Counted from the first letter of the stretch, positions 6,377 through 14,493 are shown. The stretch is DNA of 16,725 bases from Spartobacteria bacterium (GCA_021324035.1 JAJPJU010000239.1:1-16725), one strand, 5' to 3'. Notes: a model not told the origin generated them from the sequence alone. Program-made: numbers and translations.

Positions 6377-7561
6377 GTGAAGATTTGCGACATTACTCAG
6401 TTTTATTCCCCGGTCAGCGGCGGGGTGAAACGATACCTCCACGAAAAACTCGACTACATCGAGAGGCATACCTCGCGCGATCAAGGAGCTCTGATTGTTC
6501 CCGGCCCGAAAACGAAAGTCGAAGTTCGCGGCCGGTCGCGAATTTACTCAATTCGATCGCCGTTAATTTCGAGGACCGGACGATACCGGGCTCTGGTGAA
6601 TCTTCGCGCAGTCGGCGCGACTTTGAAACGCGAGCGACCCGACATCATTGAGTCGGGGGATCCATATCAACTTGGCTGGCGTGCGGTTCGCTCTGGACGC
6701 GCGTTGGGTATTCCGGTGGTCGGGTTTTATCATTCGCATTTTCCCGAAGCGTACTTGCTGGCCAGCGCAAGGCTGTTCGGCAAACGGGCGGCTGGACGGG
6801 TCATGAAACTTTCACGCGGTTACGTGCGACGACTTTACAATCGTTTTGCTGCAACCCTGGTCGCGTCGGATCGCATCGCTCAAATCCTGCGGGACTGGGG
6901 TGTGCATAACGTTCATGTCGTGAAACTCGGCGTAAACATCGAGGTTTTTCATCCGGGCGAGAGCGATCGCGAACCGGTCCGGCAATCGTTAGGCGTGGAG
7001 CCAGGACGCAAGCTGCTGTTGTACGTGGGCCGCTTAGCGAAGGAAAAAAATACCGCGAAATTGTTCAAGGCGATCGCGATGTTAAATGCGCGTGCTCCCG
7101 GGTCGTTTCATTTACTGGTGATCGGCGAAGGACCGCAGCGAAAACAATTACGCGAGTTGCAGGGACAACATCAGAATGTGTCCTGGATCCCGTATTGCGC
7201 CGAACCGCGCGAGCTCGCGCGTTATTATCGCGCGGCCGATCTTTTCGTTCATCCCGGCGTTCAGGAAACGTTTGGTCTCGTTGCATTAGAGAGTCAGGCT
7301 TGTGGCACGCCGGTGGTCGGGATTCGCGGCAGCGCGATGGACGACCTGGTATTTCATGATCAAAACGAGTGGGCCGCTGAAAACTCGGCGGAAGCTCTCA
7401 CTGACGCGATCCAGGCGTTTGCCGGTAAAGATCTGTCAAGTATAGGCTTACAAGCGGCCGAACAGGCGGCGCGATTGTACGCCTGGCCTAAAGTTTTTGA
7501 GCGGCTTTTTTGCATTTACCGCGAGGTATGTGCAAGCTACAGGGATATGGTTCAGAAATGA
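6377..7561 (+). CDS. Family 4 glycosyltransferase (GT-B fold)
   Basis: This is a 394-aa retaining glycosyltransferase. It has an N-terminal acceptor domain with the loop SPVSGGVKRY (11-20), and a C-terminal donor domain starting near LLLYVGRLAKEKN (213-225). The EX7E motif is E297-TFGLVAL-E305 and the following GTPVVG loop is at 310-315. It resembles GDP-mannose-dependent alpha-mannosyltransferases of the PimB/MgtA type, but the donor and acceptor are not determined by these motifs. It is expected at the cytoplasmic membrane face, building glycolipid or surface polysaccharide. The start is GTG at 6377 with no clear ribosome site. The gene follows the 9-nt repeat element, so it may have its own promoter that I cannot identify. 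Its stop overlaps the next gene's start (ATGA). Confidence 0.9.
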   Translation: MKICDITQFYSPVSGGVKRYLHEKLDYIERHTSRDQGALIVPGPKTKVEVRGRSRIYSIRSPLISRTGRYRALVNLRAVGATLKRERPDIIESGDPYQLGWRAVRSGRALGIPVVGFYHSHFPEAYLLASARLFGKRAAGRVMKLSRGYVRRLYNRFAATLVASDRIAQILRDWGVHNVHVVKLGVNIEVFHPGESDREPVRQSLGVEPGRKLLLYVGRLAKEKNTAKLFKAIAMLNARAPGSFHLLVIGEGPQRKQLRELQGQHQNVSWIPYCAEPRELARYYRAADLFVHPGVQETFGLVALESQACGTPVVGIRGSAMDDLVFHDQNEWAAENSAEALTDAIQAFAGKDLSSIGLQAAEQAARLYAWPKVFERLFCIYREVCASYRDMVQK

Positions 7562-8244
7562 GCAGCGACAATTCATTTACGATCCGCAGCTATCGCAGGA
7601 GCGATCGCGACGCCGTACGCCGGCTTTGTTGCCAGACTGGATTTTTGGGCACGCCAATCGATCCGGTTTACGAAGATCGACAGCTGTTCGCTGATTTTCT
7701 GACGACATATTACACCGACTGGGAACCGGAATCGTCTTTTGTGGTGGAGATCGACGGCCAGATTCGCGGATATCTGCTCGGTTCACGCCGCCCGCTGCGA
7801 AATCAGCTTTATTCGTTCTGGCAGAATATTTCGCTCTTTCTCAAAGCGTTGACCCGCTATTTCCGATACAACGAAGCATCGCGCCGTTTTATTCTTTGGA
7901 CCCTGGCCCATGGCTGGAGAGAAGTGCCGGCCGCGCCGCGCCGCGTTCCGCATTTTCATATCAACCTTCTTTCGGACGCGCGAAAAATGTTGACCACGCG
8001 CGCCCTGATCAGCGCGTATCTAAGTTATTTGTATCGCTGCGGCGAAAAGCGCGTTTACGGGCAGATCGTCACCTTCGAAAGCCGCCGCGGCGAACAAATG
8101 TTCGAGCGTTACGGCTTTAAAGTTTTGAACCGCGGCGAGATCACCAAATACAAAGCGTTTTATCCGCAATCGGTTTACCTCAGCACCGTTATCAAAAATC
8201 TCGAAACAGCCGAGCCGCTCAGAGTGACTTCGCGTTCGCGATAA
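7558..8244 (+). CDS. GNAT-family N-acetyltransferase
   Basis: The 228-aa protein has a GNAT-like pattern: an N-terminal FTIRSYRRSDRDAVRRL (7-23), strands FVVEIDGQIRGYLLG (61-75) and HFHINLL (132-138), and the C-terminal part YGQIVTFESRRGEQMFERYGF (167-187), where GNAT enzymes end with a helix and the YGF strand. The acetyl-CoA pyrophosphate loop near SDARKM (139-144) is degenerate relative to the usual Q/R-x-x-G-x-G/A. A central insert (about 80-125) is rich in aromatic residues. The start chosen is the ATG at 7558, which overlaps the GT4 stop as ATGA; an in-frame ATG at 7510 lies inside the GT4 gene. Coupling to the glycosyltransferase suggests modification of a sugar or lipid precursor, but the substrate is unknown. 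Confidence 0.8.
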   Translation: MSSDNSFTIRSYRRSDRDAVRRLCCQTGFLGTPIDPVYEDRQLFADFLTTYYTDWEPESSFVVEIDGQIRGYLLGSRRPLRNQLYSFWQNISLFLKALTRYFRYNEASRRFILWTLAHGWREVPAAPRRVPHFHINLLSDARKMLTTRALISAYLSYLYRCGEKRVYGQIVTFESRRGEQMFERYGFKVLNRGEITKYKAFYPQSVYLSTVIKNLETAEPLRVTSRSR

Positions 8245-8252
8245 CTTCTTTA

Positions 8253-10661
8253 TCAGGGCGCTACTGGCAGCGGGATTCGCGGCCAGCGCCATGACAGTAC
8301 AATAAAAGCCAGCGCAGCAATAATAGTAACTCCCGCGCCGAGATACAAAAATGGGGGAGAATAAAAAAGTTCGACGCGATGCACGCCTGCTGGCAACGGG
8401 ACGCCAAGCAAACCGACGTCAGCCCTGATTATTTGTCCCGACTTGCCGTCCACGCTGGAGTGCCAGCCATCGTCAAACGGCATTTGAAACAAGAGCACGC
8501 TATCATGATCGACGCTCACGCTTCCGGCAATTCGCGTTTCGCTAAAGCTAGTTAATCTAAGAGCGTGCAAGCGAAGGCTCGCTAGAGCGTCTGCGTCGGA
8601 AATGTCACGCCACTGCGCAAGCTCATCCGGGCCAGCTTCCTTGATCTGGAGGTTCGACGCTTTTGCTCCGCCGCCAATGACCACCGCATGCAGCAACGTC
8701 CTCTGCTTTGCCCATTTTGGCATCTGCGAGAAACCTTCTTCTGGAAACGAGCGATCGAATGAAATGCCAAGCGGCACAAATGCAGTATTACGAAAAATGT
8801 AAATGTCGTCGTAACGATTAACGAGCTCGTAGTAGTCAGCGGTTGCGAAACGGGACGGCAACTGCGTGATGAGAAACTTCTCGCAAGCAAATGTGGATAA
8901 GAGCGGTTCCCAAAGCAAACCGGTCGACCATTGAGCGTCAGTCGCGAGGTTATCAGCTGGAATTGCCTCCGTTGCCAGTAGGAATTGAATGTAGTCGAGG
9001 TTGTTGAACGAGCTATAAGACATTGTTCCGTAGTAACCGAAAATCATCGCGTCGTTATAGCTGATCCGATTTGCGAGCCCCGACCCCCAAGTTTTGTTGA
9101 TACGAAAGAAGCAGTTCTCATTCGCCGGTCTTACTTCTAAGAGCGCTTCAATTGTTTGATCGTTGTAGCCCACGCGCTTTCGCAAGTCATCCTTGTGCAA
9201 AGTCGGACGATTTACGGTAAGCCCATCAAAATAGACAAGGTTGATAAGCCCGATCAGCGCAGCAATCCAACCAGCTACTCTTTGTCGATTAAAGAACTGA
9301 CCAACGGCCAGCGTGACCGCCAATAGCCCAAGCGTGATCGCGGCTAGTTGCCGTATGCTTGGATCGATGCCAGCTCGTTTGAAAAGAATTGGCAGATAGA
9401 GAAAGCCCATCAATGCCAGCAAAGTACCGCCTAAGACGCGGTAATTCAGCCTGCGCTGCTCCTGATACGCGGAAAAAGCCCGCATGCTCAACACGATAAA
9501 CCCGAAGATCGAAAAGAGAGACAAAGTCCGAAAATATCCGCCCTTAAAAAACCAAAGTGCGTAGCGAAACCATGGAAAGATTACTGGGATCAAAATCACC
9601 CCTAGTAAGAGACCGTACACGATTCGCTCTCGCCTCGTAGCGGTGATAAAAACCTGCGGCCACATTAAGAGCGTGACCAAACCGCAATATACCGCAGGCG
9701 CTTCGAAATAATTCTCCCACCCCTGAAACTGATCGCCCGAACCAAGAATATCGTTTGAAAAAGGACGCAACGCCGCCGTCAAGTAGTAGGAGAGTGACTC
9801 CAAATGAAATATCCTCGTCGGAGGAGCAGCAAAAGCGAAGTTTGGAATCGTTCCGGAGCCTCGCGGTGTGTTGAGAATGCAGTGCAGACTGCTAACCCAA
9901 ATCACGGCAGCCAAGCCAACCCCAATCAGGCAGACCCATCCGATTTGTATTGCGGGCTGCCCCCACGTGCGCGGGTTCCAACCGTGGGTTTCGATTAGCC
10001 GGCCCGGGACGTAAGAGATAAGAAGTATGGCTGCTAGGAAGAGGTGAAATACTGTTATTAATCCTACTAAGGCGATTGCGAACGGTAGGTAGAACCACCG
10101 TCCCCGGCTGACGGCGATTTCGGCAGCAAAAAGCAGGAAGCTGAAACCAACCACTTCATCTGCGTTGATGACCCAGCAGCTTCCCATACACATGTAAGCC
10201 GAGAAGCCGAGAAGCATCGAGCCGAGTAAGGAACTGCAGAAATTCAGCCCCCGAATTTGCAGGAAACGAAAGAAGATCAATCCAGCGATCAGGGTTTTTA
10301 GCAGATGCTGGAAGATCAACCCATCCGAGATGAGTCGTTTCGGCAACCAAACCACTGGTTCCCAAATCAGGTCGCCAGCAAGATAAAAAATGCTTTGGCC
10401 CATGCCGACAGAGAAGGACCACGACGGAAAACCTTCGCGTCGGATGTAGTCGGAGAGATGGACGAAAGTGGGATAATAATCGTTTAGCGAGTCGGCACCG
10501 ATATCCAGATACAGAGGAAGTTTGCCCAGCAATAGAAACTTATGAAAGATAACAATGCCGACCAGCGTCAATGCTAATGCCGCAAGCAAATAGGAAATAC
10601 AGTTCCTTGCGCCCGCACGACGGCGTGCGGGCGCAGGAGCCAACCCCGTCGCCCCGATCAT
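8253..10661 (-). CDS. YfhO-family polytopic membrane protein (GT-C-like)
   Basis: This 802-aa protein has about a dozen membrane helices, then a roughly 250-aa extracytoplasmic part and a final C-terminal helix (about 772-792). The first outside loop carries LPLYLDIGADSLNDYYP (48-64) with acidic residues D53, D57 and D61, followed by a GMGQS loop (86-90); this matches the YfhO family. The C-terminal DDGWHSSVDG and LPAGVHRVELFYSP are also typical. YfhO proteins in Firmicutes transfer sugars to cell-wall polymers from lipid-linked donors, so a role in surface glycan glycosylation is likely but inferred. The gene converges on the acetyltransferase gene with 8 bases between them. Sampled lines are 42-45% GC against about 58% in trxB. 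A G-rich run (10672-10677) precedes the ATG. A strong hairpin overlaps codons 9-18. Confidence 0.85.
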   Translation of the reverse strand: MIGATGLAPAPARRRAGARNCISYLLAALALTLVGIVIFHKFLLLGKLPLYLDIGADSLNDYYPTFVHLSDYIRREGFPSWSFSVGMGQSIFYLAGDLIWEPVVWLPKRLISDGLIFQHLLKTLIAGLIFFRFLQIRGLNFCSSLLGSMLLGFSAYMCMGSCWVINADEVVGFSFLLFAAEIAVSRGRWFYLPFAIALVGLITVFHLFLAAILLISYVPGRLIETHGWNPRTWGQPAIQIGWVCLIGVGLAAVIWVSSLHCILNTPRGSGTIPNFAFAAPPTRIFHLESLSYYLTAALRPFSNDILGSGDQFQGWENYFEAPAVYCGLVTLLMWPQVFITATRRERIVYGLLLGVILIPVIFPWFRYALWFFKGGYFRTLSLFSIFGFIVLSMRAFSAYQEQRRLNYRVLGGTLLALMGFLYLPILFKRAGIDPSIRQLAAITLGLLAVTLAVGQFFNRQRVAGWIAALIGLINLVYFDGLTVNRPTLHKDDLRKRVGYNDQTIEALLEVRPANENCFFRINKTWGSGLANRISYNDAMIFGYYGTMSYSSFNNLDYIQFLLATEAIPADNLATDAQWSTGLLWEPLLSTFACEKFLITQLPSRFATADYYELVNRYDDIYIFRNTAFVPLGISFDRSFPEEGFSQMPKWAKQRTLLHAVVIGGGAKASNLQIKEAGPDELAQWRDISDADALASLRLHALRLTSFSETRIAGSVSVDHDSVLLFQMPFDDGWHSSVDGKSGQIIRADVGLLGVPLPAGVHRVELFYSPPFLYLGAGVTIIAALAFIVLSWRWPRIPLPVAP
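10608..10635. repeat. 12-bp perfect inverted repeat within the first codons of the YfhO gene
   Basis: TGCGCCCGCACG (10608-10619) and CGTGCGGGCGCA (10624-10635) are exact reverse complements around a 4-base loop (ACGG). In the minus-strand mRNA it forms a 12-bp GC-rich stem-loop 26 bases after the ATG, in codons 9-18 (APARRRAGAR). No U-run follows, so it is not a standard terminator. It stands out against the AT-richer gene around it and could affect translation of the gene or mark an inserted small repeat. Confidence 0.75.
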
Positions 10662-10745
10662 GGAACTAGACCCCCCTTAATAGGCTCTGGTTCTTCGGGC
10701 CCATTCAAGCTTCGAGAGGTTCGTAGATTGCTCACCGATGGTGCC

Positions 10746-10775
10746 TTTATAGAACAGCGCCGAGCGCTCCGACAA
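10746..10775 (-). promoter_or_regulatory. Sigma-70-like promoter for the YfhO gene
   Basis: In the 206-bp gap between the two membrane-protein genes the minus strand has TTGTCG (10775-10770; 4/6 to TTGACA), an 18-base spacer and TATAAA (10751-10746; 5/6 to TATAAT). Transcription would start near 10739, giving a leader of about 80 bases before the ATG at 10661. The spacer contains the palindrome GAGCGCTC. The rest of this gap shows no ORF or convincing terminator. Confidence 0.4.
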
Positions 10776-10867
10776 TCGGATTGGTCGTGGCATACACACT
10801 GAATCTGCATCGTAATAGGGACGCGATCACCCGCGGCCTCATTCCAATTCGAGGTTATCGAGCTCCC

Positions 10868-12349
10868 TTAAAGATGAAACCAATTATGTTCGCTCACGAA
10901 GACGTTGTGCTTGACCACAATCTCGGAAATTGAAGCGATCGCCACGATCAAGCCCACTCCGATCCACGCGGGAAAGCCAATTCTAAAACGTCGAACAAGC
11001 TCGCTAACGCCATAAGTGTACAAAAGAGCGAATGGAACCAGCGCTCCCATCATTAATCGCCCGGATGTGAAGTAGGGGTGATTCCGAGACGGAAAAATGC
11101 AGCGACCAAAGTCGAATTCGATCGACAACAGAAAGAAAAACGAGATTGCCGCAATAAAGCAGATTGCTGCGAAGAGAAGGGCCTTCAATTCGAGATTGGA
11201 ACGCAGTTGAGTCAGCCGGATCGAAGTGAGCGCGATCGCGATAAAGATCAAAGAGGAGATGGCGTAAAAATCGTCGACCAAGAAAGAGTGAAGCTCAAGG
11301 TTATGCCACATTAATTCTCCGCGCCAAAATCGCGCAATCAGTTCCGACCAAAATATCCACAGGCCGCGAAAAGAAAAAATTGGATGGTGCCACCATTCGG
11401 AAAATGGTTTTTGCGTCCAATCCAACAACACCATTTTAGCGCTAGAACCGGTGATATCGCCAAAGTTTGCCCGGCTCCAAAGCATCCAGCTAAGAATTGG
11501 AATTCCAGCGCAAAGGGTCATCGACGCGAAGGCAACGATTGTCGACCGATCCGGTCGGCGGGGCGGAAGCACGCAATAGGCAAAAATCGTCGCTGCTGCA
11601 ATCGTGATTAGCGGCACATTACTTAACTTCGTCAGGAAAGTCGCGGCAATCGCGAGACCGGTGATCGCGCCCAGATAAAAACTCGGCGGTTTGGACAGCC
11701 ATCGTAGCACGCAAAGGAAAACAATTCCGAAACAAATCGGAGACAAGGCATCATTGGTCATCACATAGAAGGCGTCTTGTGGAATGAACGCGAGCAGGAG
11801 CGCGGTCCCGATTCGTAAGCTAGCCGACGCCGGCGCGACTGTCCGGCCGGCTGCAAAGCCGATTGCGACCAGTAAGGCCACCAAGAATGCGTTCAAAAAG
11901 CGGATCCAGTAAAGGCCGTGAATACCATTCAATCCAAGAAACTGTCCTGTCTTCCACCAGCAGGCTGCCAAGGCATAATAAAGTGGCGGTTGCGACATCT
12001 CCCAATTGATCTCGCGGCTCCAGCCCACTTTTGTTGCTTCGATGACCGGCTCGGCTTCGACTAGCGGCTGCTTCCACAACGGCGCTGGAAATTTTCCGTC
12101 CTCAAAATGATCGGGTGTCTGGAGAAACTCTGGGGAAGCGTAAAGGCTGATGAGATTGAGCGTATCGTTGCTCAGCACATCGAAGTTGCGCGGCACGCGG
12201 CCATCCGAATAACGCACGATCACGTCGAAGTGAAGATCTTCGTCGCCGTTACTGAAAAATGGGAATGCCGCCGCGTAGAGAAAAGTCCGCAGCGCTCCTA
12301 CAAAACATAACAGCGTTATCAGCCACCGTTCGTGTCGCAACATCCTCAT
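10868..12349 (-). CDS. Polytopic GT-C-like membrane protein (DUF2142-like)
   Basis: The 493-aa protein has about ten membrane helices. The first (about 9-31) leads into an outside loop with FSNGDEDLHFDVIVRYSDG (32-50). The acidic cluster D36, E37, D38 followed by H40 resembles the DE-x-H motif in the first loop of DUF2142 and related GT-C-like proteins. SQPPLYYALAA (in a later loop) is also typical. GT-C enzymes use lipid-phosphate sugars outside the membrane, so a surface glycan role fits the neighbouring YfhO protein and the GT2 gene; the reaction is unknown. I chose the ATG at 12349 because a small upstream ORF ends there with an ATGA overlap. An in-frame TTG at 12394 would add 15 residues. 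Confidence 0.75.
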   Translation of the reverse strand: MRMLRHERWLITLLCFVGALRTFLYAAAFPFFSNGDEDLHFDVIVRYSDGRVPRNFDVLSNDTLNLISLYASPEFLQTPDHFEDGKFPAPLWKQPLVEAEPVIEATKVGWSREINWEMSQPPLYYALAACWWKTGQFLGLNGIHGLYWIRFLNAFLVALLVAIGFAAGRTVAPASASLRIGTALLLAFIPQDAFYVMTNDALSPICFGIVFLCVLRWLSKPPSFYLGAITGLAIAATFLTKLSNVPLITIAAATIFAYCVLPPRRPDRSTIVAFASMTLCAGIPILSWMLWSRANFGDITGSSAKMVLLDWTQKPFSEWWHHPIFSFRGLWIFWSELIARFWRGELMWHNLELHSFLVDDFYAISSLIFIAIALTSIRLTQLRSNLELKALLFAAICFIAAISFFFLLSIEFDFGRCIFPSRNHPYFTSGRLMMGALVPFALLYTYGVSELVRRFRIGFPAWIGVGLIVAIASISEIVVKHNVFVSEHNWFHL

Positions 12350-12471
12350 CCGGCCGGGGACGGTTGCGGGCGCGGTTCGTTCCTTTTCCGCCAAAAGTGT
12401 TTCGCAAGGGTGGCGGAAATGTGATTTGGCACTTCGATTTTTAGCCTGGAATCCTCGGACATGCCAGTCAT
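12346..12471 (-). CDS. Possible small leader ORF (41 aa) overlapping the GT-C gene start
   Basis: On the minus strand an ORF starts at ATG 12471 (second ATG at 12462) and stops at TGA 12348-12346. The stop overlaps the next gene's ATG (12349) as ATGA, the same coupling seen elsewhere in this window. The product would be hydrophilic and basic at its end (MSEDSRLKIEVPNHIS, then LAKHFWRKRNEP). No Shine-Dalgarno is visible and I recognise no family. It could be a real small protein, a regulatory leader, or chance. Confidence 0.3.
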   Translation of the reverse strand: MTGMSEDSRLKIEVPNHISATLAKHFWRKRNEPRPQPSPAG

Positions 12472-12605
12472 GCGGAAGCTACTGGTTGGCTTTGTCGAAA
12501 AGGGGAGTCGACGGTGTCGATGGGTCCACTCTTGTCGCAGTCTTGACTTTGCGCTACTTTCCGCCGCTCCGAGCCAGTTCGGCCTGGTTTGGACACGCAG
12601 TCATT

Positions 12606-12678
12606 GCCGGCATAGCTCAGTTGGTAGAGCAGCTGATTTGTAATCAGCAGGTCGTCGGTTCGAATCCGTCTGCCGGCT
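12606..12678 (+). tRNA. tRNA-Thr (anticodon UGU)
   Basis: A complete cloverleaf can be folded: acceptor GCCGGCA/TGCCGGC, D arm GCTC...GAGC, anticodon stem GCTGA/TCAGC with loop TTTGTAA (anticodon TGT, reading ACA), variable loop AGGTC, and T arm GTCGG-TTCGAAT-CCGTC. The T stem has one mismatch (U50 with U64). CCA is not encoded; the next bases are TTTTTCTTT, so the discriminator would be U. The T-rich tail could help end transcription. The 134 bases upstream (12472-12605) hold a TTGACT (12543-12548) that may be a -35 element, but no convincing -10. Confidence 0.95.
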
Positions 12679-12687
12679 TTTTCTTTG

Positions 12688-13473
12688 CTACTTCTGACCG
12701 GCGAAGTGCAGGTAATTCAGAATATCGCTGCGCAATCGAAGAAAGTCCGTGCTATCGCGCTGTCGCGGGCGGCCCAGCCCAACTTCGATGGTTCGTTCAA
12801 TCCGTCCCGGACGCGGCGTCATGATCATAATTCGATCGCTCATATAAATCGCTTCGTCGATGTCGTGAGTGACGAGGAGCATCGTCGTTCGACGCGCCTC
12901 CCAAATTCGGAGCACTTCGTCCTGCATTCGCATTCGAGTGAACGCGTCGAGCGCTCCCAACGGTTCATCCAGGAGAAGAACTTTCGGATGATTGATCAGT
13001 GCCCGAGCCAGTGCTGCGCGCTGGGCCATTCCGCCCGAAAGATGATGGGGATAGACGTTTGCGAACGATTCCAGTCCGACAAGGCGCATGAACTGGTCGA
13101 CTTCGTTTTTCTTTTCCTGCAAAACGCCGCGAGCAACCAGGCCTGCCTGAATGTTGCGACGCACCGTCAGCCACGGAAAAAGATTTGGATCCTGAAAAAC
13201 CAGACCGCGTTCGGCATTCGGCTGCGTGATTGGCTCTGAACCAACAAGCAGATCTCCCGCATCGGCGAAATCGAGACCCGCGACGAGCCGGAGAAGAGTC
13301 GATTTGCCGCAGCCGCTAGGGCCGACGAGCGAAACCAATTCCCCGGCAGCAAGCGAGAACGACACGCCATCCAATGCTTGCCGGCGCGAAAGCGGATTAT
13401 CCGGCGCCGGAAAACTTTTCTTCACGTCACGAACAACCAATGAGGCGGCGTCGACTTGAGCGATTGCTACCAT
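12688..13473 (-). CDS. ABC importer ATP-binding protein (NitT/TauT/SsuB type)
   Basis: The 261-aa ATPase has Walker A GPSGCGKST (51-59), Q-loop Q94 in VFQDPNLFPW, signature LSGGMAQR (145-152), Walker B VLLLDEP (165-171) with E170, and switch histidine H203 in VTHDIDEA. It would power the adjacent permease from the cytoplasm. The sequence style (RGLVFQDPNLFPWLTV, LDAFTRMRMQDEV) matches ATPases of the nitrate/taurine/sulfonate importer family. The ATG at 13473 lies within the end of the permease gene (7-base overlap), so the two are coupled. The gene ends 9 bases from the 3' end of the convergent tRNA-Thr gene, with no visible terminator. Confidence 0.94.
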   Translation of the reverse strand: MVAIAQVDAASLVVRDVKKSFPAPDNPLSRRQALDGVSFSLAAGELVSLVGPSGCGKSTLLRLVAGLDFADAGDLLVGSEPITQPNAERGLVFQDPNLFPWLTVRRNIQAGLVARGVLQEKKNEVDQFMRLVGLESFANVYPHHLSGGMAQRAALARALINHPKVLLLDEPLGALDAFTRMRMQDEVLRIWEARRTTMLLVTHDIDEAIYMSDRIMIMTPRPGRIERTIEVGLGRPRQRDSTDFLRLRSDILNYLHFAGQK

Positions 13474-14474
13474 TTGATCACACCTTTTTGCCAGACGAGC
13501 ACGCGATCGCGGAGTTTAAACAGCAGAGTCATGATTGTTGAAAAGAAAGCCGCCATGATGATCAGGGCGGCGAATACTTTCCCGTATTCCGCCCAACCCT
13601 GGGCCCAGCTCACGTACCAGCCGAGACCGGATTTCACACCGACCGATTCCGCCACGACCAGAGTGAGAAACGAGGCGCCAAGTCCCATGAACAGTCCGAT
13701 GAAAATGTTGGGCAGAGCCGCCGGAATCGCGACACGAAAGATCAGATAGCCCGGACCAGCGCCGAGAGTTCGAGCGACATCGAGATAGGAAGCGCGCGTG
13801 TTCGAAATTCCCGAAGCAGTGAGCATCGTGACCGGAAACCAAACCGCGAGTGCGATTAACGCCGCGGAAGAAACAATCGCGGATGGCGCAAGGACCATCG
13901 CGAGAGGGATCCAGGCTGTTGCCGGAATTGGGCCAACAACTTTCAGGAGCGGCATTCCCCAATACCGAACCGGGGCAGACCATCCGATACAAACGCCACT
14001 AATCAGGCCGGCGATAACTCCTAACGAATAACCGCCCAGCAGCAAAGCAAGCGAATGCCAGGTGCTGTCGAGCAAGAGAAAACGATCATTGATCAAGCTT
14101 CGCAACACTGCCGCGGGACCAGGAAAGTAAGGAAGCGGAAGAATTCGAAGGCCGAGGGTGATTACATCCCAAATGCAAATAAAGACAATCGCGGCCGTGA
14201 AAACCGGCCACATGTTCGCCATCCAGCGTCGCAAACCTGGCGAGAATCGGCGACCGAGCGCGAGGAGAATCGAGACACCGATCACTTCGACATAAAGCAA
14301 TTTGTAGGAATGCGCCTCGAGTGGAGGTTCGTTTTTCGCGATGAACAAATGAAGGGCAAACGCGAACGCTGCCGCCACCGGAACCGCCAGCATGGTTCGC
14401 CAGCGCAAAACCGAGGGCGGCTCGACAGGCGTGACGGGGACTAATTCCTCCTGAGCTTCCATCGATCCGGACAC
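13467..14474 (-). CDS. ABC importer permease (NitT/TauT/SsuC type) with extended N-terminus
   Basis: The 335-aa inner-membrane permease has a standard BPD_transp_1-type core from about 90 onward (WDVITLGLRILPLPYFPGP...). It includes the cytoplasmic coupling loop DVARTLGAGPGYLIFRVAIPAALP, where the EAA-type glycine G237 sits and which docks on the ATPase. Family members are about 250-270 aa; this one carries about 70 extra residues with two further hydrophobic segments (about 29-44 and 61-73). The start is either GTG 14474, preceded by CGGGGCT, or ATG 14462. The binding-protein stop is 19 bases upstream of the GTG and the ATPase overlaps its end, so all three are co-transcribed. Confidence 0.9.
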   Translation of the reverse strand: MSGSMEAQEELVPVTPVEPPSVLRWRTMLAVPVAAAFAFALHLFIAKNEPPLEAHSYKLLYVEVIGVSILLALGRRFSPGLRRWMANMWPVFTAAIVFICIWDVITLGLRILPLPYFPGPAAVLRSLINDRFLLLDSTWHSLALLLGGYSLGVIAGLISGVCIGWSAPVRYWGMPLLKVVGPIPATAWIPLAMVLAPSAIVSSAALIALAVWFPVTMLTASGISNTRASYLDVARTLGAGPGYLIFRVAIPAALPNIFIGLFMGLGASFLTLVVAESVGVKSGLGWYVSWAQGWAEYGKVFAALIIMAAFFSTIMTLLFKLRDRVLVWQKGVIKW

Positions 14475-14493
14475 AGCCCCGAGTTTCGTCCGC

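Noticed and set aside
7206..7221. 16-bp perfect palindrome CGCGCGAGCTCGCGCG inside the GT4 gene
   Set aside because: It is fully coding (codons for Pro-Arg-Glu-Leu-Ala-Arg) in a GC-rich gene with many GCG/CGC codons, so it is plausibly chance. No second copy or nearby regulatory context was seen.
12396..12605. Strong promoter for tRNA-Thr in the upstream gap
   Set aside because: TTGACT (12543-12548) is a fair -35, but no -10 like TATAAT lies 16-18 bases on; the alternative TTGTCG-17-TACTTT is weak and lies far from the tRNA.
8253..12678. Genomic island inserted at the tRNA-Thr gene
   Set aside because: The AT-richer block lies on the 5' side of the tRNA, whereas integrases usually insert at the 3' end. 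No integrase gene or second copy of the tRNA 3' end was found.
12426..12824. Plus-strand ORF spanning the tRNA and the end of the ABC ATPase gene
   Set aside because: It runs through the tRNA and is antisense to a clearly recognisable ATPase, so it is a chance open frame.
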